NCBI GenBank assembly: GCA_944322545.1
Contig: CALUPF010000011.1
Coordinates: forward strand, 1-60,331
DNA from: Candidatus Gastranaerophilales bacterium
GTDB lineage: Bacteria > Cyanobacteriota > Vampirovibrionia > Gastranaerophilales > Gastranaerophilaceae
Reading direction: 5' to 3'
Length of the DNA stretch: 60,331 nt
Of this stretch, positions 37,965 through 47,724 are shown one piece after another. The notes beneath the pieces were generated by a model that worked only from the letters and a program-made list of their open reading frames with translations, made no database searches and had not been told where the DNA came from. Made by a program: the position numbers and the translations under genes. Within the stretch, counting starts at the first letter, position 1. Each line of letters starts with the position of its first letter.

Positions 37965-38309
37965 TTAGGCAGATTTTTTATGTTCTACTCCAGGAGCATC
38001 TTTTATTATGTAAGGTCTAACAAATGCATAAGTTCCATATAATGCAGAAATAGCGCCTGTGATAGACAAAGCCTTTGATATTTTAGGTAGTTTATTTGCA
38101 ACCAAAGAACCTAAAGTTGCAAGTGTCGTTCCTGCCATAATTCCAAGATATCCTTTGAAGATTGTTCTTGGTACAAGAATTGTGTCATTTAAATCAGATG
38201 CGTTTTTTGTTTTTTCATGAAATTTTTCTAAAAAACCTGTTTGTTTTTTTTGTTGTGTTTGAAATTTTGGTGGTTGATTAAAATTCGTTGTTAATGTCGG
38301 TAGTTGCAT
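37965..38309 (-). CDS. small protein of unknown function with membrane segments
   Basis: This 114-aa protein has a Gln/Lys-rich N-terminal 40 residues, then LVPRTIFKGYLGIMAGTTLATLGSLVANKL and ALSITGAISALYGTYAFV, two possible membrane segments, and a basic tail. It resembles in style the pair at 18390-19505 (short, hydrophobic, basic), but I cannot align it with them reliably. The ORF has a normal ATG start with AGGGAAAAT upstream. Confidence 0.5.
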   Translation of the reverse strand: MQLPTLTTNFNQPPKFQTQQKKQTGFLEKFHEKTKNASDLNDTILVPRTIFKGYLGIMAGTTLATLGSLVANKLPKISKALSITGAISALYGTYAFVRPYIIKDAPGVEHKKSA

Positions 38310-38505
38310 AAATTTTCCCTAAGTCTGTACTACGAATATAATACATTAAAAATCGACATTAATTTTGTTTTTGGTTTGTTTTGTGAATTTTTTTTAATAA
38401 TTTTATGAAAATTTTTAGCAAAATAACAAAAAAAAACTGTTTTGGGTTTTATACGAACATTGCAATTTTTTAGATAGTCTATGATGGAATGAAAAGATAA
38501 TTTTT

Positions 38506-40302
38506 ATGATTACCCCGATTATTAATTTTAGACATAAGTCTAATAGTTCTAGTAAAGTACAACCATACAGACCTTTTTTCAGATTTAATAAGATTTCAGA
38601 TTCTTATTCTTTTAAAGGTTCTGTTGGGTATATTGATTCTGAGAATTCAAGGAATCTAGATACGCTTAGTCGTGCATATAAAGAGGTTATGGCTTTATTG
38701 GAGTTAAAAACTGACGAAGGTATAAAAAAAGTAGAAAATGATGTTCCAAACCTTAAGTTGTGGAAAGGTATTACATTTTCAAATTTTGGAGATGAAAAAA
38801 AATCTGTATATTTAAATATTCCTCAATCTAAAAAAGCAGGAAATGTTATAAAATTTGTTTTAAGTGACAAAAAAACTAAAAAAGAAAAAACATATTTGAT
38901 AAAAGATTTTTCAATGGTTATTAAGGATCCGTCAGTTAAGTCTCCTTCTGAATTTGAATATCTTAGCAATGCAGAAATTGAAAGATACGGCATTAATAAA
39001 GATCTAAAAAATTTGTTAGAAGATTTAGATCCGTTAATTTTGAAACTTCGAATAGCCGTTCAAAAAAGGAGCGAACAGGATCTTAAGCCACCTACTGCAA
39101 TTTTAGATGAAAAATTAAGTCAAAAGTTGAGAAATATCAAACTTTTAAATTCTGAAGTTGATTCTATTTTTGAAACAAAATCAAAAAGAACTTTAACAAG
39201 ATTAAAAGATAATTTTGGTGATTATAATGGTATTACTGGTCAAACAGCTCATATGTTTAAAAATGTAGGGCCTGATAATCTTAAAATTGTATGTTCAACT
39301 GTTCAAAATATAGATCACGGCGAAATGATGAGACTTTTAGTTTTTAATTCAGATGATGAAATTGTTTCAGGATATCTGTTTAAAGACTTTGATAAAGTAG
39401 TTTCAAATTACAATCCTAAATATATAGCAGTAATTCCAGAAAAGCTCAATTTTGTTAATGTGAATGAAATAGGTGATGATAAATATTCTAAAGAATTGCC
39501 GGCATTGATAGATTTAGCTGAATCTAAGTTAAAAAGCTTTAGAAATCATCTTTTAGCGCCACCTCCGGCTCCGAAAAATACAGGCTTATTGCCTTCAAAT
39601 GATGTAGAATTACTTGCTTCAATTGATAAAAATATTTGTGAAATAAATGAATGTTTTGAAGGCCTTCCTTATATAAGAACTTATCGAATAAAAGAATCTT
39701 ATCCTAAATTAGAGCTGGCTGCTGGTAAAAAGGGATTTACTTTTATTATTGAACCTCACAATGGAGAAAATCTTAAAAAGATATCTATTTTACCTGTGCA
39801 AAATAGGTTTAATAGTAATTTAACAAGATTGTCTGTTACAGATGAAAATGGACAATTAGAAAAAATATTCTTGATTAAAGATAATAATAAAATTGTAAAA
39901 AACTATAATCCTGATTATCCAAAAGTTGTTCCAGAAGTTTTAAAATTTTATGATGAAGATGAAATAAAAACTTTGGATATTTCCCGTGATATTCAAGATT
40001 TAGCTAATGAAATATCTGAATATCAACAATATGTGCAACAGCAATCAGTGGAACCTACAAAACTAAAAAAGACAAGAGTAAAATCTTCTTTAGGTTCAAA
40101 AACAGATTCTTCAAAACAGTTACATGTGACAAATGGTGATTTGAGTAAAATAAAACAAAAATCATTTAGATTGCTTGTTAAGTCATGTTCTGAAGATTTT
40201 CTCAATGCACTTAATGCTTTAAATGAAAAACCTGACGAATTTAAAAGTGTAATGGCTGATATTCAAAAAAGAGTTGATGCTTATTTAAGCAAAGATTCTT
40301 AG
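38506..40302 (+). CDS. unknown protein with three tandem copies of a novel domain and an N-terminal SFKG motif
   Basis: This 598-aa protein begins MITPI and has YSFKG at 34-38. Three copies of a domain of about 140-150 aa follow at roughly 51-180, 206-344 and 367-510. Each has a strand-turn block ending YLIKDF (130-135), YLFKDF (290-295) or FLIKDN (455-460), followed by a (V/I)(V/I)(K/S)..NP-like part, a PE.L.F/FEYL strand and a long helix. Spacing between anchors is 160-165. A Pro-rich linker lies at 351-355. The C-terminal 90 residues are helical. No signal peptide or catalytic motif is recognised. Confidence 0.6.
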   Translation: MITPIINFRHKSNSSSKVQPYRPFFRFNKISDSYSFKGSVGYIDSENSRNLDTLSRAYKEVMALLELKTDEGIKKVENDVPNLKLWKGITFSNFGDEKKSVYLNIPQSKKAGNVIKFVLSDKKTKKEKTYLIKDFSMVIKDPSVKSPSEFEYLSNAEIERYGINKDLKNLLEDLDPLILKLRIAVQKRSEQDLKPPTAILDEKLSQKLRNIKLLNSEVDSIFETKSKRTLTRLKDNFGDYNGITGQTAHMFKNVGPDNLKIVCSTVQNIDHGEMMRLLVFNSDDEIVSGYLFKDFDKVVSNYNPKYIAVIPEKLNFVNVNEIGDDKYSKELPALIDLAESKLKSFRNHLLAPPPAPKNTGLLPSNDVELLASIDKNICEINECFEGLPYIRTYRIKESYPKLELAAGKKGFTFIIEPHNGENLKKISILPVQNRFNSNLTRLSVTDENGQLEKIFLIKDNNKIVKNYNPDYPKVVPEVLKFYDEDEIKTLDISRDIQDLANEISEYQQYVQQQSVEPTKLKKTRVKSSLGSKTDSSKQLHVTNGDLSKIKQKSFRLLVKSCSEDFLNALNALNEKPDEFKSVMADIQKRVDAYLSKDS

Positions 40303-40369
40303 GCTTTTTACAGGAGTTTAAATTTTTCATAAAAAGGGTAAAATATATATATGTTTGTGGAGTAGAACT

Positions 40370-41653
40370 ATGGATATAAGTCTGCTTAAAAGTGATTTGA
40401 AATCTGGGTGCTTTGATGAAAAATTTTCGATGCTATATTGTGTTGAAAAGTCGCAGGTGTGCAAAATTGTTGAAAGATATCTGGATTTGATTATTGGTTT
40501 TGAAAAACATTTCCAAAATCATAACGATGTAAGTGTTTTTTCTGCACCGGGAAGAACAGAAATAGGCGGCAATCATACAGATCACCAAAAGGGAATTGTT
40601 TTAGCTGGTAGTGTCAATCTTGATGTTATTGCAGTAGTCGCGTTGAATGGAACAAATAAAATTAATGTTCAGTCAAAGGGCTATCCTTTAGACGTTGTCG
40701 ATTTAGACGATTTAGAAGTTGATGAGGCCGAATTTAACCAAGCTAAAGCTTTAATTAAGGGCGTTGTGTCCAAATTCAAACAAAAAGGTGTCAAAATTTC
40801 AGGTTTTGATGCGTATACAGAATCTAATGTCTTAAAAGGCTCAGGTCTTTCTTCTTCTGCTGCTTTTGAGGTTTTGTTGGGTAATGTTATAAATGGATTA
40901 TTTAATAATTCATCAACTGACGCAATTGAGATTGCACAAATTGGTCAGTATGCTGAAAATGTTTATTTTGGAAAACCATCAGGGCTTATGGATCAAATGG
41001 CGTCGTCTGTTGGTGGAGTTGTCTCAATTGACTTTAAAGATGTTGAAAAACCTATTATAAGAAAAATAAATTTTGATTTTTCTTCTTGTTCGCATGCTTT
41101 ATGCATCATTGATTCTGGAGCTGATCATGCTGATTTGACAGGAGAATATGCAGCTATACCTTCTGAAATGAAAAAAGTTGCACAATTTTTCGGTAAAAAT
41201 TATTTAAGAGAAGTTGATGAAGCTGAATTTTTTAATAATATTTCTAAAGTAAAAAAGTCGGCTGGTGACAGAGCTGTTTTAAGAGCTATGCACTTTTTTG
41301 AGGAAAATAAAAGAGCAAAAAAAGAAGCTTTTGCTTTAGAAAATGGCAATTTTGATGAGTTTTTAGCTATTGTAAAAGAGTCTGGTTATTCTTCTTTTAT
41401 GTACCTACAAAATGTTTTTGTTAGTGGATCAAATACAGAACAAGCTGTTGCTTACACTTTGGCATTGTGTGATAAGTTTTTAAACGGGCATGGTGCTTAT
41501 CGTGTTCATGGTGGTGGCTTTGCCGGTACTGTTCAGGCTTTTGTTCCAATTGATATGTTAGATGATTTTAAAAATAATATTGAAAAATCTCTTTCAAAAG
41601 GGGCATGTCATGTCCTTTCATTAAGACCTTTAGGTGGAATACAAATCGCATAG
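40370..41653 (+). CDS. galK: galactokinase
   Basis: This 427-aa GHMP-family kinase phosphorylates galactose at C1 using ATP, the first step of the Leloir pathway. It has the galactokinase signature PGRTEIGGNHTDHQKG and the ATP-binding GSGLSSSAAFEVLLGN. The C-terminal HGGGFAGTVQAFVP is motif III. I chose the ATG at 40370 with TGGAG upstream; an upstream in-frame TTG would add five residues. The N-terminus has about 45 extra residues before the signature compared with the E. coli enzyme. It is followed by galT, 24 bp away. Confidence 0.94.
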   Translation: MDISLLKSDLKSGCFDEKFSMLYCVEKSQVCKIVERYLDLIIGFEKHFQNHNDVSVFSAPGRTEIGGNHTDHQKGIVLAGSVNLDVIAVVALNGTNKINVQSKGYPLDVVDLDDLEVDEAEFNQAKALIKGVVSKFKQKGVKISGFDAYTESNVLKGSGLSSSAAFEVLLGNVINGLFNNSSTDAIEIAQIGQYAENVYFGKPSGLMDQMASSVGGVVSIDFKDVEKPIIRKINFDFSSCSHALCIIDSGADHADLTGEYAAIPSEMKKVAQFFGKNYLREVDEAEFFNNISKVKKSAGDRAVLRAMHFFEENKRAKKEAFALENGNFDEFLAIVKESGYSSFMYLQNVFVSGSNTEQAVAYTLALCDKFLNGHGAYRVHGGGFAGTVQAFVPIDMLDDFKNNIEKSLSKGACHVLSLRPLGGIQIA

Positions 41654-41677
41654 TTTTATAGAATCAGGTGTGAATTT

Positions 41678-43177
41678 ATGATTGATGAATACGTAAAAAA
41701 GCTTGTAAAATATGGCATGTCTAAAAATCTTGTTAAAAAAGAAGATGAGATTTTTGTCACAAACAGGATTTTAGAAACATTAGCGTTAGATGAATATACA
41801 AATCCGCAGGTCGACGATTTTAGTAATCTAGAAGATATTTTAAAAGCTATTTTAGATTATGCATGTGAAAAAGGGCTTATTGAAAACACTGTTGTGCATA
41901 GAGATTTGTTGGATACAAAACTCATGGGCTGTTTGACTCCATTGCCTTCTGATGTTCAGTGTAAGTTTTTTGAGCTATATCAAAAATCTCCAGTTTCAGC
42001 GACTGATTGGTATTATGAGTTTTCTCAAAACACAGATTATATCAGACGTTATAGAATTTGTAAGGACATAAAATGGTCCGTTGAAACAGAATATGGAAAT
42101 TTGGATTTATCAATAAATCTTTCAAAGCCAGAAAAAGATCCAAAAGCTATTGCTGCGGCAAAATCTGCTAAACAAAGCGGATATCCAAAGTGTATGTTAT
42201 GCTTGGAAAATGAAGGTTACGCTGGCAGGTTGAATCACCCAGCCAGACAAAATCATAGAATAATTCCTATTGAAATCTGTGGTGAAAAATGGGGATTTCA
42301 GTACTCTCCATACGTTTATTACAATGAGCATTGCATAGTTTTAGATAGCAAACATATTCCTATGGAGATAAATCGCTCTACCTTTGAGAAATTGTTTAGC
42401 TTTATAAAACAATTCCCTCATTATTTTGTTGGTTCTAATGCAGATTTGCCTATTGTCGGTGGTTCAATTTTGTCCCATGACCATTTTCAAGGTGGTAGAT
42501 ATGAATTTGCAATGGAACGAGCTGAAATTGAAAAACATTTTACTATCAATGGCATTGATGACGTAGAAACTGGTATTGTAAAATGGCCGATGTCAGTTAT
42601 AAGACTAAGACATGAAGATAGCTCAAGAATTGTTGAGCTTGCAGATTATGTGTTAAAAAAATGGCGTTCATATTCTGATGAGACTGTGTTTGTTTTTTCT
42701 GAAACAAATGGAGAACCTCATAATACAATTACACCTATTGCAAGAAAATCTAAAAAAGATGGACTTTATGAGCTCGATTTGGTTTTAAGAAATAATATTA
42801 CTACTGAAGAATATCCATTAGGCGTTTTTCATCCTCATAAAGAATTGCACCATATTAAAAAAGAAAATATTGGTTTGATCGAGGTCATGGGACTTGCTGT
42901 TTTGCCTGCAAGATTGAAAGAAGAGTTTGCGCTTTTAAAAACGGCAACATTAGAAAATGAAGATATAGAAAATAATGAAAAGCTCCAAAAACATTATCAG
43001 TGGGTAAATGAAATTAAACAAAAATATTCAGATATAAATAAAGACAATATCGATGAGATTATAAAAACAGAAACAGGGCTTGTATTTAAAAAAGTCCTTG
43101 AATGCTGTGGTGTCTTTAAACGTGATGTTCAGGGACAAAATGCATTCAAGAACTTTTTTGAGTTTTTAAATTCTTAA
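41678..43177 (+). CDS. galT: UDP-glucose--hexose-1-phosphate uridylyltransferase, class II (Firmicutes-type)
   Basis: This 499-aa enzyme exchanges UMP between UDP-glucose and galactose-1-phosphate, completing galK function; GalE is not in the window. The length and sequence fit the large class II GalT, for example SILSHDHFQGGRYEFAMERAE and CMLCLENEGYAGRLNHPARQNHRIIP. The His in SHDHFQGG is the likely catalytic nucleophile region. It is in one operon with galK. Confidence 0.93.
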   Translation: MIDEYVKKLVKYGMSKNLVKKEDEIFVTNRILETLALDEYTNPQVDDFSNLEDILKAILDYACEKGLIENTVVHRDLLDTKLMGCLTPLPSDVQCKFFELYQKSPVSATDWYYEFSQNTDYIRRYRICKDIKWSVETEYGNLDLSINLSKPEKDPKAIAAAKSAKQSGYPKCMLCLENEGYAGRLNHPARQNHRIIPIEICGEKWGFQYSPYVYYNEHCIVLDSKHIPMEINRSTFEKLFSFIKQFPHYFVGSNADLPIVGGSILSHDHFQGGRYEFAMERAEIEKHFTINGIDDVETGIVKWPMSVIRLRHEDSSRIVELADYVLKKWRSYSDETVFVFSETNGEPHNTITPIARKSKKDGLYELDLVLRNNITTEEYPLGVFHPHKELHHIKKENIGLIEVMGLAVLPARLKEEFALLKTATLENEDIENNEKLQKHYQWVNEIKQKYSDINKDNIDEIIKTETGLVFKKVLECCGVFKRDVQGQNAFKNFFEFLNS

Positions 43178-43181
43178 GAGT

Positions 43182-44087
43182 TTAGTTATTTCCTTGGTTT
43201 TGTTCTTCTTTTTCTCTGATGTGTTCATCTCTTAGGTATGCAACCCAGAAAAGAAGTACAACAAATACGATTGCGCCTACAATGTTACCTAAAGTTACTG
43301 GAATTAGGTTGTTTAAAAACATTGACTTTACGCTTATTGTTGCTAATTGTTGTTGAGTTAATCCTGAAGCTGCTGCAACTGCTGCAGTGTTTTTAAGGAA
43401 TATACCGTTAGTTAAGAAATACATGTTAGCAATACTGTGTTCATATCCTGAAGCAACGAATGTTGTGATTGGGAAGAATATTGCGAAGATTTTTCCTACA
43501 ACATCTTTAGCACAAGATGCCATCCATATAGCCAAGCATACTAACCAGTTACAAAGAATACCTCTTGCAAAAGCTTCAACAATACTTAAGTTAACTTTTG
43601 TATAAGCTGTTTGTAATCCCATAACACCTAAAGCTTCATGAGCGTTGTGAGAACAGCCTGAGTAATAAATTAAAGCAGCTAGTAAAACTGAACCAACGAA
43701 GTTTCCTACGTATACAATTGACCAGTTTCTGATCAATTTCCAGATGCTAGTTTTTTTCTCAATAACAGAGAATGTCATCATTGTATTACCAGTGAACAAT
43801 TCTGCACCTGTTAATACAACCATCATAAGACCTGTTGAGAATGTAATTGCACCGATAAGTTTAGCCAATCCCCAGCTTAGGTTTTCAGCAGTACCAGTCA
43901 TAACTGTAAGTGAAACTTGAGCACCGAATGCAATCAATGCACCTGCTGCGATTGCAAGAGCGAAAGTTTTTGTTTTTTTGTAGTTAGCCTTTGTTGGCAT
44001 AACTGAATCGCTAAATTGGTGTGCAACACCACTCGGAGAAACAAAACCTTCCGGTTCTGTTTGCTGTTTTTCAATTGTTTCTGTCAT
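43182..44087 (-). CDS. formate/nitrite transporter family channel (FocA/NirC)
   Basis: This 301-aa protein has six membrane segments. It contains the FNT-family features GAELFTGNTMMTF and GNIVGAIVFVVLLFWVAY, with a cytoplasmic N-terminus of about 40 residues. FNT proteins form pentameric channels for formate, nitrite or hydrosulfide. Here it is divergent from the hyf-like operon and near a sulfite-reducing cluster, so any of these anions is possible; no pfl gene lies nearby to favour formate. It shares a 155-bp intergenic region with hyfB. Confidence 0.88.
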   Translation of the reverse strand: MTETIEKQQTEPEGFVSPSGVAHQFSDSVMPTKANYKKTKTFALAIAAGALIAFGAQVSLTVMTGTAENLSWGLAKLIGAITFSTGLMMVVLTGAELFTGNTMMTFSVIEKKTSIWKLIRNWSIVYVGNFVGSVLLAALIYYSGCSHNAHEALGVMGLQTAYTKVNLSIVEAFARGILCNWLVCLAIWMASCAKDVVGKIFAIFFPITTFVASGYEHSIANMYFLTNGIFLKNTAAVAAASGLTQQQLATISVKSMFLNNLIPVTLGNIVGAIVFVVLLFWVAYLRDEHIREKEEQNQGNN

Positions 44088-44242
44088 TTTTTGTTTCCTT
44101 TTTTCTAGTGTATTTTTCGCATGTTTTTTCGTGCAGTTTTATTCTAGTACTAAAATTTTCTCAGGCAACTTCTTTTTTCGAAAAAAATTTTTTTAAATTA
44201 GTGCTTGATTTTCATTTTTTTAGTTTCATAATTAATTACATT
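44088..44242. promoter_or_regulatory. divergent promoter region of the FNT channel and the hyf-like operon
   Basis: This AT-rich region contains the palindrome TTTTTTCGAAAAAA (about 44175-44188) and starts both transcription units. Shared control of channel and complex is plausible. No exact promoter could be fixed. Confidence 0.4.
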
Positions 44243-46195
44243 ATGACATTAATAACATCAGCCATTTGGGTTTACACAATCGGTGGCATCTTACAGTTGT
44301 TTTTAAAAGAAGAAAATAAATGTAACCTGCTAATTATCACAAATTTTGTTGCGGCAGCACTGCTGGCAATGCCAGTTATGTTCGTATTGGCGAACAATGC
44401 GGTCGTTGAATCTTCATTATGGATGGGAATGCTTGTTAAAAATGCAATTTTCCGATTGGATTCGCTTAGTGCATTCTTTATTTTGATAATTGCTGGAATA
44501 GGCTTTTTAGGCACTATCTATTCTAAAAGTTATCTTGCTCCATATATTGAAAAGGGTAAAAAAATAGGTTCTCACTTATTTTTATTTAACTTGTTCATTG
44601 TTTCAATGATCTTAGTTACTCTTTCTCAAAATATTATTTTCTTCCTAATCAGTTGGGAATTGATGAGTTTTTCATCATTCTTATTAATGATATTTGAGAA
44701 TGAAGAAAAAGAAGTGAGACAGTCTGGCATCAACTATCTAATTACAATGCACGTTGGTGTTATGTTTTTGACTGTTGGTTTTATCCTTATGTATTTAAAA
44801 ACAGGCAGTTTAGATTTTGCTTCATTCAATGGCAAAATCAGTGAGCTTGTTTTTGCAATTATGTTTATTGGCTTTGGAATCAAAGCAGGTATTGTTCCAC
44901 TTCATTCTTGGCTTCCAAAAGCGCACCCTGTTGCACCTACTCATATTTCAGCTTTGATGTCTGGTGTGATGATTAAAACAGGTATATATGGAATTCTCAG
45001 AATGTTGTTTTACACAGGAAGACCAACAATTACAATTTCATATTGTGTTTTAATAATAGGTCTTTTGTCAGCTTTCTTTGGAATTTTATATGCAGTTGCA
45101 CAAAGAAACTACAAAAAAATGCTTGCTTATTCTTCAATAGAAAACATAGGTATTATTATAACTGGCCTAGCTGTTGGAATGTTAGGATTGGCTTATGGAA
45201 ACTATGTAATGTGTGTTTTAGGTTTTCTTGGATGTTTCATGCATATATTGAATCACTCAATATTTAAAACACTTATGTTTTTCACAGCCGGTTCTGTTTA
45301 TACTCAGGCTCATACAAAAGATATGGAAAAACTCGGCGGTTTGGTTCATCCAATGAAAGGTACTGCTTTAGCATTTTTGTTAGGATCTATAGCCATTAGT
45401 GCTTTGCCTCCATTCAATGGATTTATAAGTGAGTTTTTGATTTATCTTGGATTTTTGAATAGCTTTTCTAGTCACAACTATTTCTTATTTACAGTGATGG
45501 TTGCTGCTATTGGTATACTTGCATTTGTCGGTGCTATGGCATTGATTGCATTCACTAATGCGTTTAGCATTATTTTCTTAGGTTCTCCTAGAACAGAAAA
45601 AGCTGAACACGTTGAAAATGATGTTCCTTCTGTGATGTTATTACCAATATACGTACTTGCTTTTTGTGCTTTGGTAATTGGTTTATTCCCACAGATGTTT
45701 GTGAATATCGCAGCATTTCCAGTATTGAATTATGTCAATGTGATTATGCCTCATAAGTTATTAGCTGTTATTTCTACATTCAATATTTCATTGTTCGTAG
45801 TTATAGCTGCTGTTTTAGGCTTGAGAGCGTTGTTGTTGAAAAATAAAAAAGTTGAAAAAAGAGAAACTTGGGGTTGTGGTTATCAATTCCCTTCAGCAAA
45901 AATTCAATATAGCGCTAACTCTTTCACAAGACCATTTTTAGGATTTTTGACACCATTCTTTATTAGAGAGTTGCATTTCACTCAAATTAAAGAATTGTTC
46001 CCTCAAAAAACTTCATTCAAGTCTAGAATCTTTGATTTATTTGAATATTATATTGTTAAGCCAATAGTTATAGTTGATGAGTTCATAATTTCTAAGTTTT
46101 ATTGGATTCAAAGCGGACATACTCAAAAATATTTGATTTATGGTGTAGTGTTCCTTGTATTGGCTATAGCACTTTTGATTGGAGGTAAAATCTAA
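44243..46195 (+). CDS. hyfB: membrane complex antiporter-like subunit HyfB/HycC-type
   Basis: This 650-aa protein is a NuoL/M/N-related proton-pumping subunit of a group 4 hydrogenase-like complex, with about 14-16 hydrophobic segments. Family marks are GSHLFLFNLFIVSMILVTL, GIVPLHSWLPKAHPVAPTHISALMSG (with the conserved Lys/His/Pro) and AYSSIENIGII. The C-terminal part has a long helix-like RPFLGFLTPFF region. I chose the ATG at 44243 because upstream in-frame starts lie within the divergent promoter. It overlaps hyfC by one base. Confidence 0.88.
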   Translation: MTLITSAIWVYTIGGILQLFLKEENKCNLLIITNFVAAALLAMPVMFVLANNAVVESSLWMGMLVKNAIFRLDSLSAFFILIIAGIGFLGTIYSKSYLAPYIEKGKKIGSHLFLFNLFIVSMILVTLSQNIIFFLISWELMSFSSFLLMIFENEEKEVRQSGINYLITMHVGVMFLTVGFILMYLKTGSLDFASFNGKISELVFAIMFIGFGIKAGIVPLHSWLPKAHPVAPTHISALMSGVMIKTGIYGILRMLFYTGRPTITISYCVLIIGLLSAFFGILYAVAQRNYKKMLAYSSIENIGIIITGLAVGMLGLAYGNYVMCVLGFLGCFMHILNHSIFKTLMFFTAGSVYTQAHTKDMEKLGGLVHPMKGTALAFLLGSIAISALPPFNGFISEFLIYLGFLNSFSSHNYFLFTVMVAAIGILAFVGAMALIAFTNAFSIIFLGSPRTEKAEHVENDVPSVMLLPIYVLAFCALVIGLFPQMFVNIAAFPVLNYVNVIMPHKLLAVISTFNISLFVVIAAVLGLRALLLKNKKVEKRETWGCGYQFPSAKIQYSANSFTRPFLGFLTPFFIRELHFTQIKELFPQKTSFKSRIFDLFEYYIVKPIVIVDEFIISKFYWIQSGHTQKYLIYGVVFLVLAIALLIGGKI

Positions 46196-47067
46196 TGATG
46201 TTTTTGATAGTTTTAATTTTACCTTTCTTTTTCATTGGTTTGATTAATAAAATGAAGGCTATATATGTAGGAAAACAAGGTGCTTCAATTTTCCAACCTT
46301 ATTATGACTTTTTTAAACTCATAAAAAAAGGTGAAGTGATAAGTGATACAAGTTCTTTTGTTTTTCAAATAGCACCGTCAATTAATTTGGCTTGTACTAT
46401 CATAGCTGCAGTGTTACTTACGCTATTTCATTTTGAAGGAGATTTTATTCTATTCTCATATGTTTTAGCTTTGGGCAAATTTTTCTCAGTTATTGCAGCA
46501 ATGGATACAGGTTCTAGTTTTGAAGGAATGGGCGCATCACGTGAGGTTAGTTACACTTCATTTGTTGAACCTGCATTTTTCATAATAATCGGTTCATTAG
46601 CTGCATTAAGCGGACATTATTCATTTTTGAGTATATTCGGACTTTTACAGTCAAAAAATGAAATTGTTATGTTGATTGCGATACTAGCTGTATTTGCTAT
46701 TTTTATGATGATTTTAATAGAAGGTTCAAGAGTTCCTATTGATGATCCTAAAACTCACCTTGAATTGACTATGATTCATGAGGTTATGGTTTTGGATAAC
46801 TCAGGCGTTGATTTAGCGTTCATTCATTATGCTAGTGCATTAAAGATGCTTTTATTCTCAGCTTTAATTGCTGCAATTATTTGTCCTCAATACTTATGGG
46901 CATCATTGCTTGTTATTTTATTTATTGCATTTTTAATTGCTACTATTGAATCAATAGGCGCAAGAATAAGATTAACTCACATAATTGAATATACGTTCAC
47001 AATGATTGCCGTTGCATTGATAGTTATGGCTCTCGTTCTTTTGATTATGCACGGAGGACGTTTTTAA
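46195..47067 (+). CDS. hyfC: membrane complex subunit HyfC/HycD (NuoH-like)
   Basis: This 290-aa protein has about eight membrane segments. QPYYDFFKLIKKGEVISDTSSFVF and EGSRVPIDDPKTHLELTMIHEVMVLD match the NuoH/HyfC family, including the charged quinone-site-related segment linked to the catalytic subunits. The role is coupling the peripheral redox arm to proton pumping. Start ATG after GGAGG (spacing about 9). Confidence 0.92.
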   Translation: MMFLIVLILPFFFIGLINKMKAIYVGKQGASIFQPYYDFFKLIKKGEVISDTSSFVFQIAPSINLACTIIAAVLLTLFHFEGDFILFSYVLALGKFFSVIAAMDTGSSFEGMGASREVSYTSFVEPAFFIIIGSLAALSGHYSFLSIFGLLQSKNEIVMLIAILAVFAIFMMILIEGSRVPIDDPKTHLELTMIHEVMVLDNSGVDLAFIHYASALKMLLFSALIAAIICPQYLWASLLVILFIAFLIATIESIGARIRLTHIIEYTFTMIAVALIVMALVLLIMHGGRF

Positions 47068-47724
47068 ATGATTAATTTATTTATAGTTTTATTTGGCGTG
47101 TCAATGCTTTATATGGCTAGTTCAAGCCGTATTATGGCGCAGATAAATATGTTAAAGCTTCAAGGGATTATTCTTTGTTTAATTACTTTGATTGCTCATC
47201 ATCATGCAAATATAGCAGGGATTGCGTTTTTGCTTTTAGAAACTTTTGTTGTAAAAGCGGTTATGATCCCTTGGTTTTTGGAAAAAGTTTCTAAAAAGAA
47301 CAATATAAAAAGAGATAACAATCCTCAATTCCCTAATTTTTATACGCTTGTTATTTCTACGTTCATTTTGTTCTCAGGATTTTTAATAGCTAATATACAC
47401 AGTGATTATATGAAAAATATCTCAAATCTTTATTTTGGGATTTCTATTTCGACTATCATTACAAGCTTTTTGTTTATAGCAACTAAAAAAAGACTTCTTA
47501 CTCACGTAATTGGGTTTGCAATGTTAGAAAACGGAATCTTTTTGCTTTCTTTATCAGTTGCAAAAGAAATGCCTTGGTTGGTTAACATTGGTGTTTTGTT
47601 AGATGTCTTTATCGCTGTATTCATTTTAGGTTTGTTAATTGGAGAAATCGGCTCAATCTACGAAAACCCTGGAGTATGTCATTTGTGTAATTTAAAAGAC
47701 AGTGAGAGTGAGGAAGATGAGTAA
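47068..47724 (+). CDS. hyfE: membrane complex subunit HyfE-like (NuoK-related)
   Basis: This 218-aa protein has about six hydrophobic segments. The GIAFLLLETFVVKAVMIPWFLEK part and the GFAMLENGIFLLSLS segment match HyfE, with the NuoK-like Glu within a membrane helix. A Cys- and acid-rich tail (YENPGVCHLCNLKDSESEEDE) is present, with CxxC. It is followed by hyfF with an 8-bp overlap. Confidence 0.88.
   Translation: MINLFIVLFGVSMLYMASSSRIMAQINMLKLQGIILCLITLIAHHHANIAGIAFLLLETFVVKAVMIPWFLEKVSKKNNIKRDNNPQFPNFYTLVISTFILFSGFLIANIHSDYMKNISNLYFGISISTIITSFLFIATKKRLLTHVIGFAMLENGIFLLSLSVAKEMPWLVNIGVLLDVFIAVFILGLLIGEIGSIYENPGVCHLCNLKDSESEEDE

Noticed and set aside
44021..44242. An upstream extension of hyfB with 74 more residues
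   Set aside because: It reads back through the divergent promoter into the FNT gene; the ATG at 44243 is a normal HyfB start.
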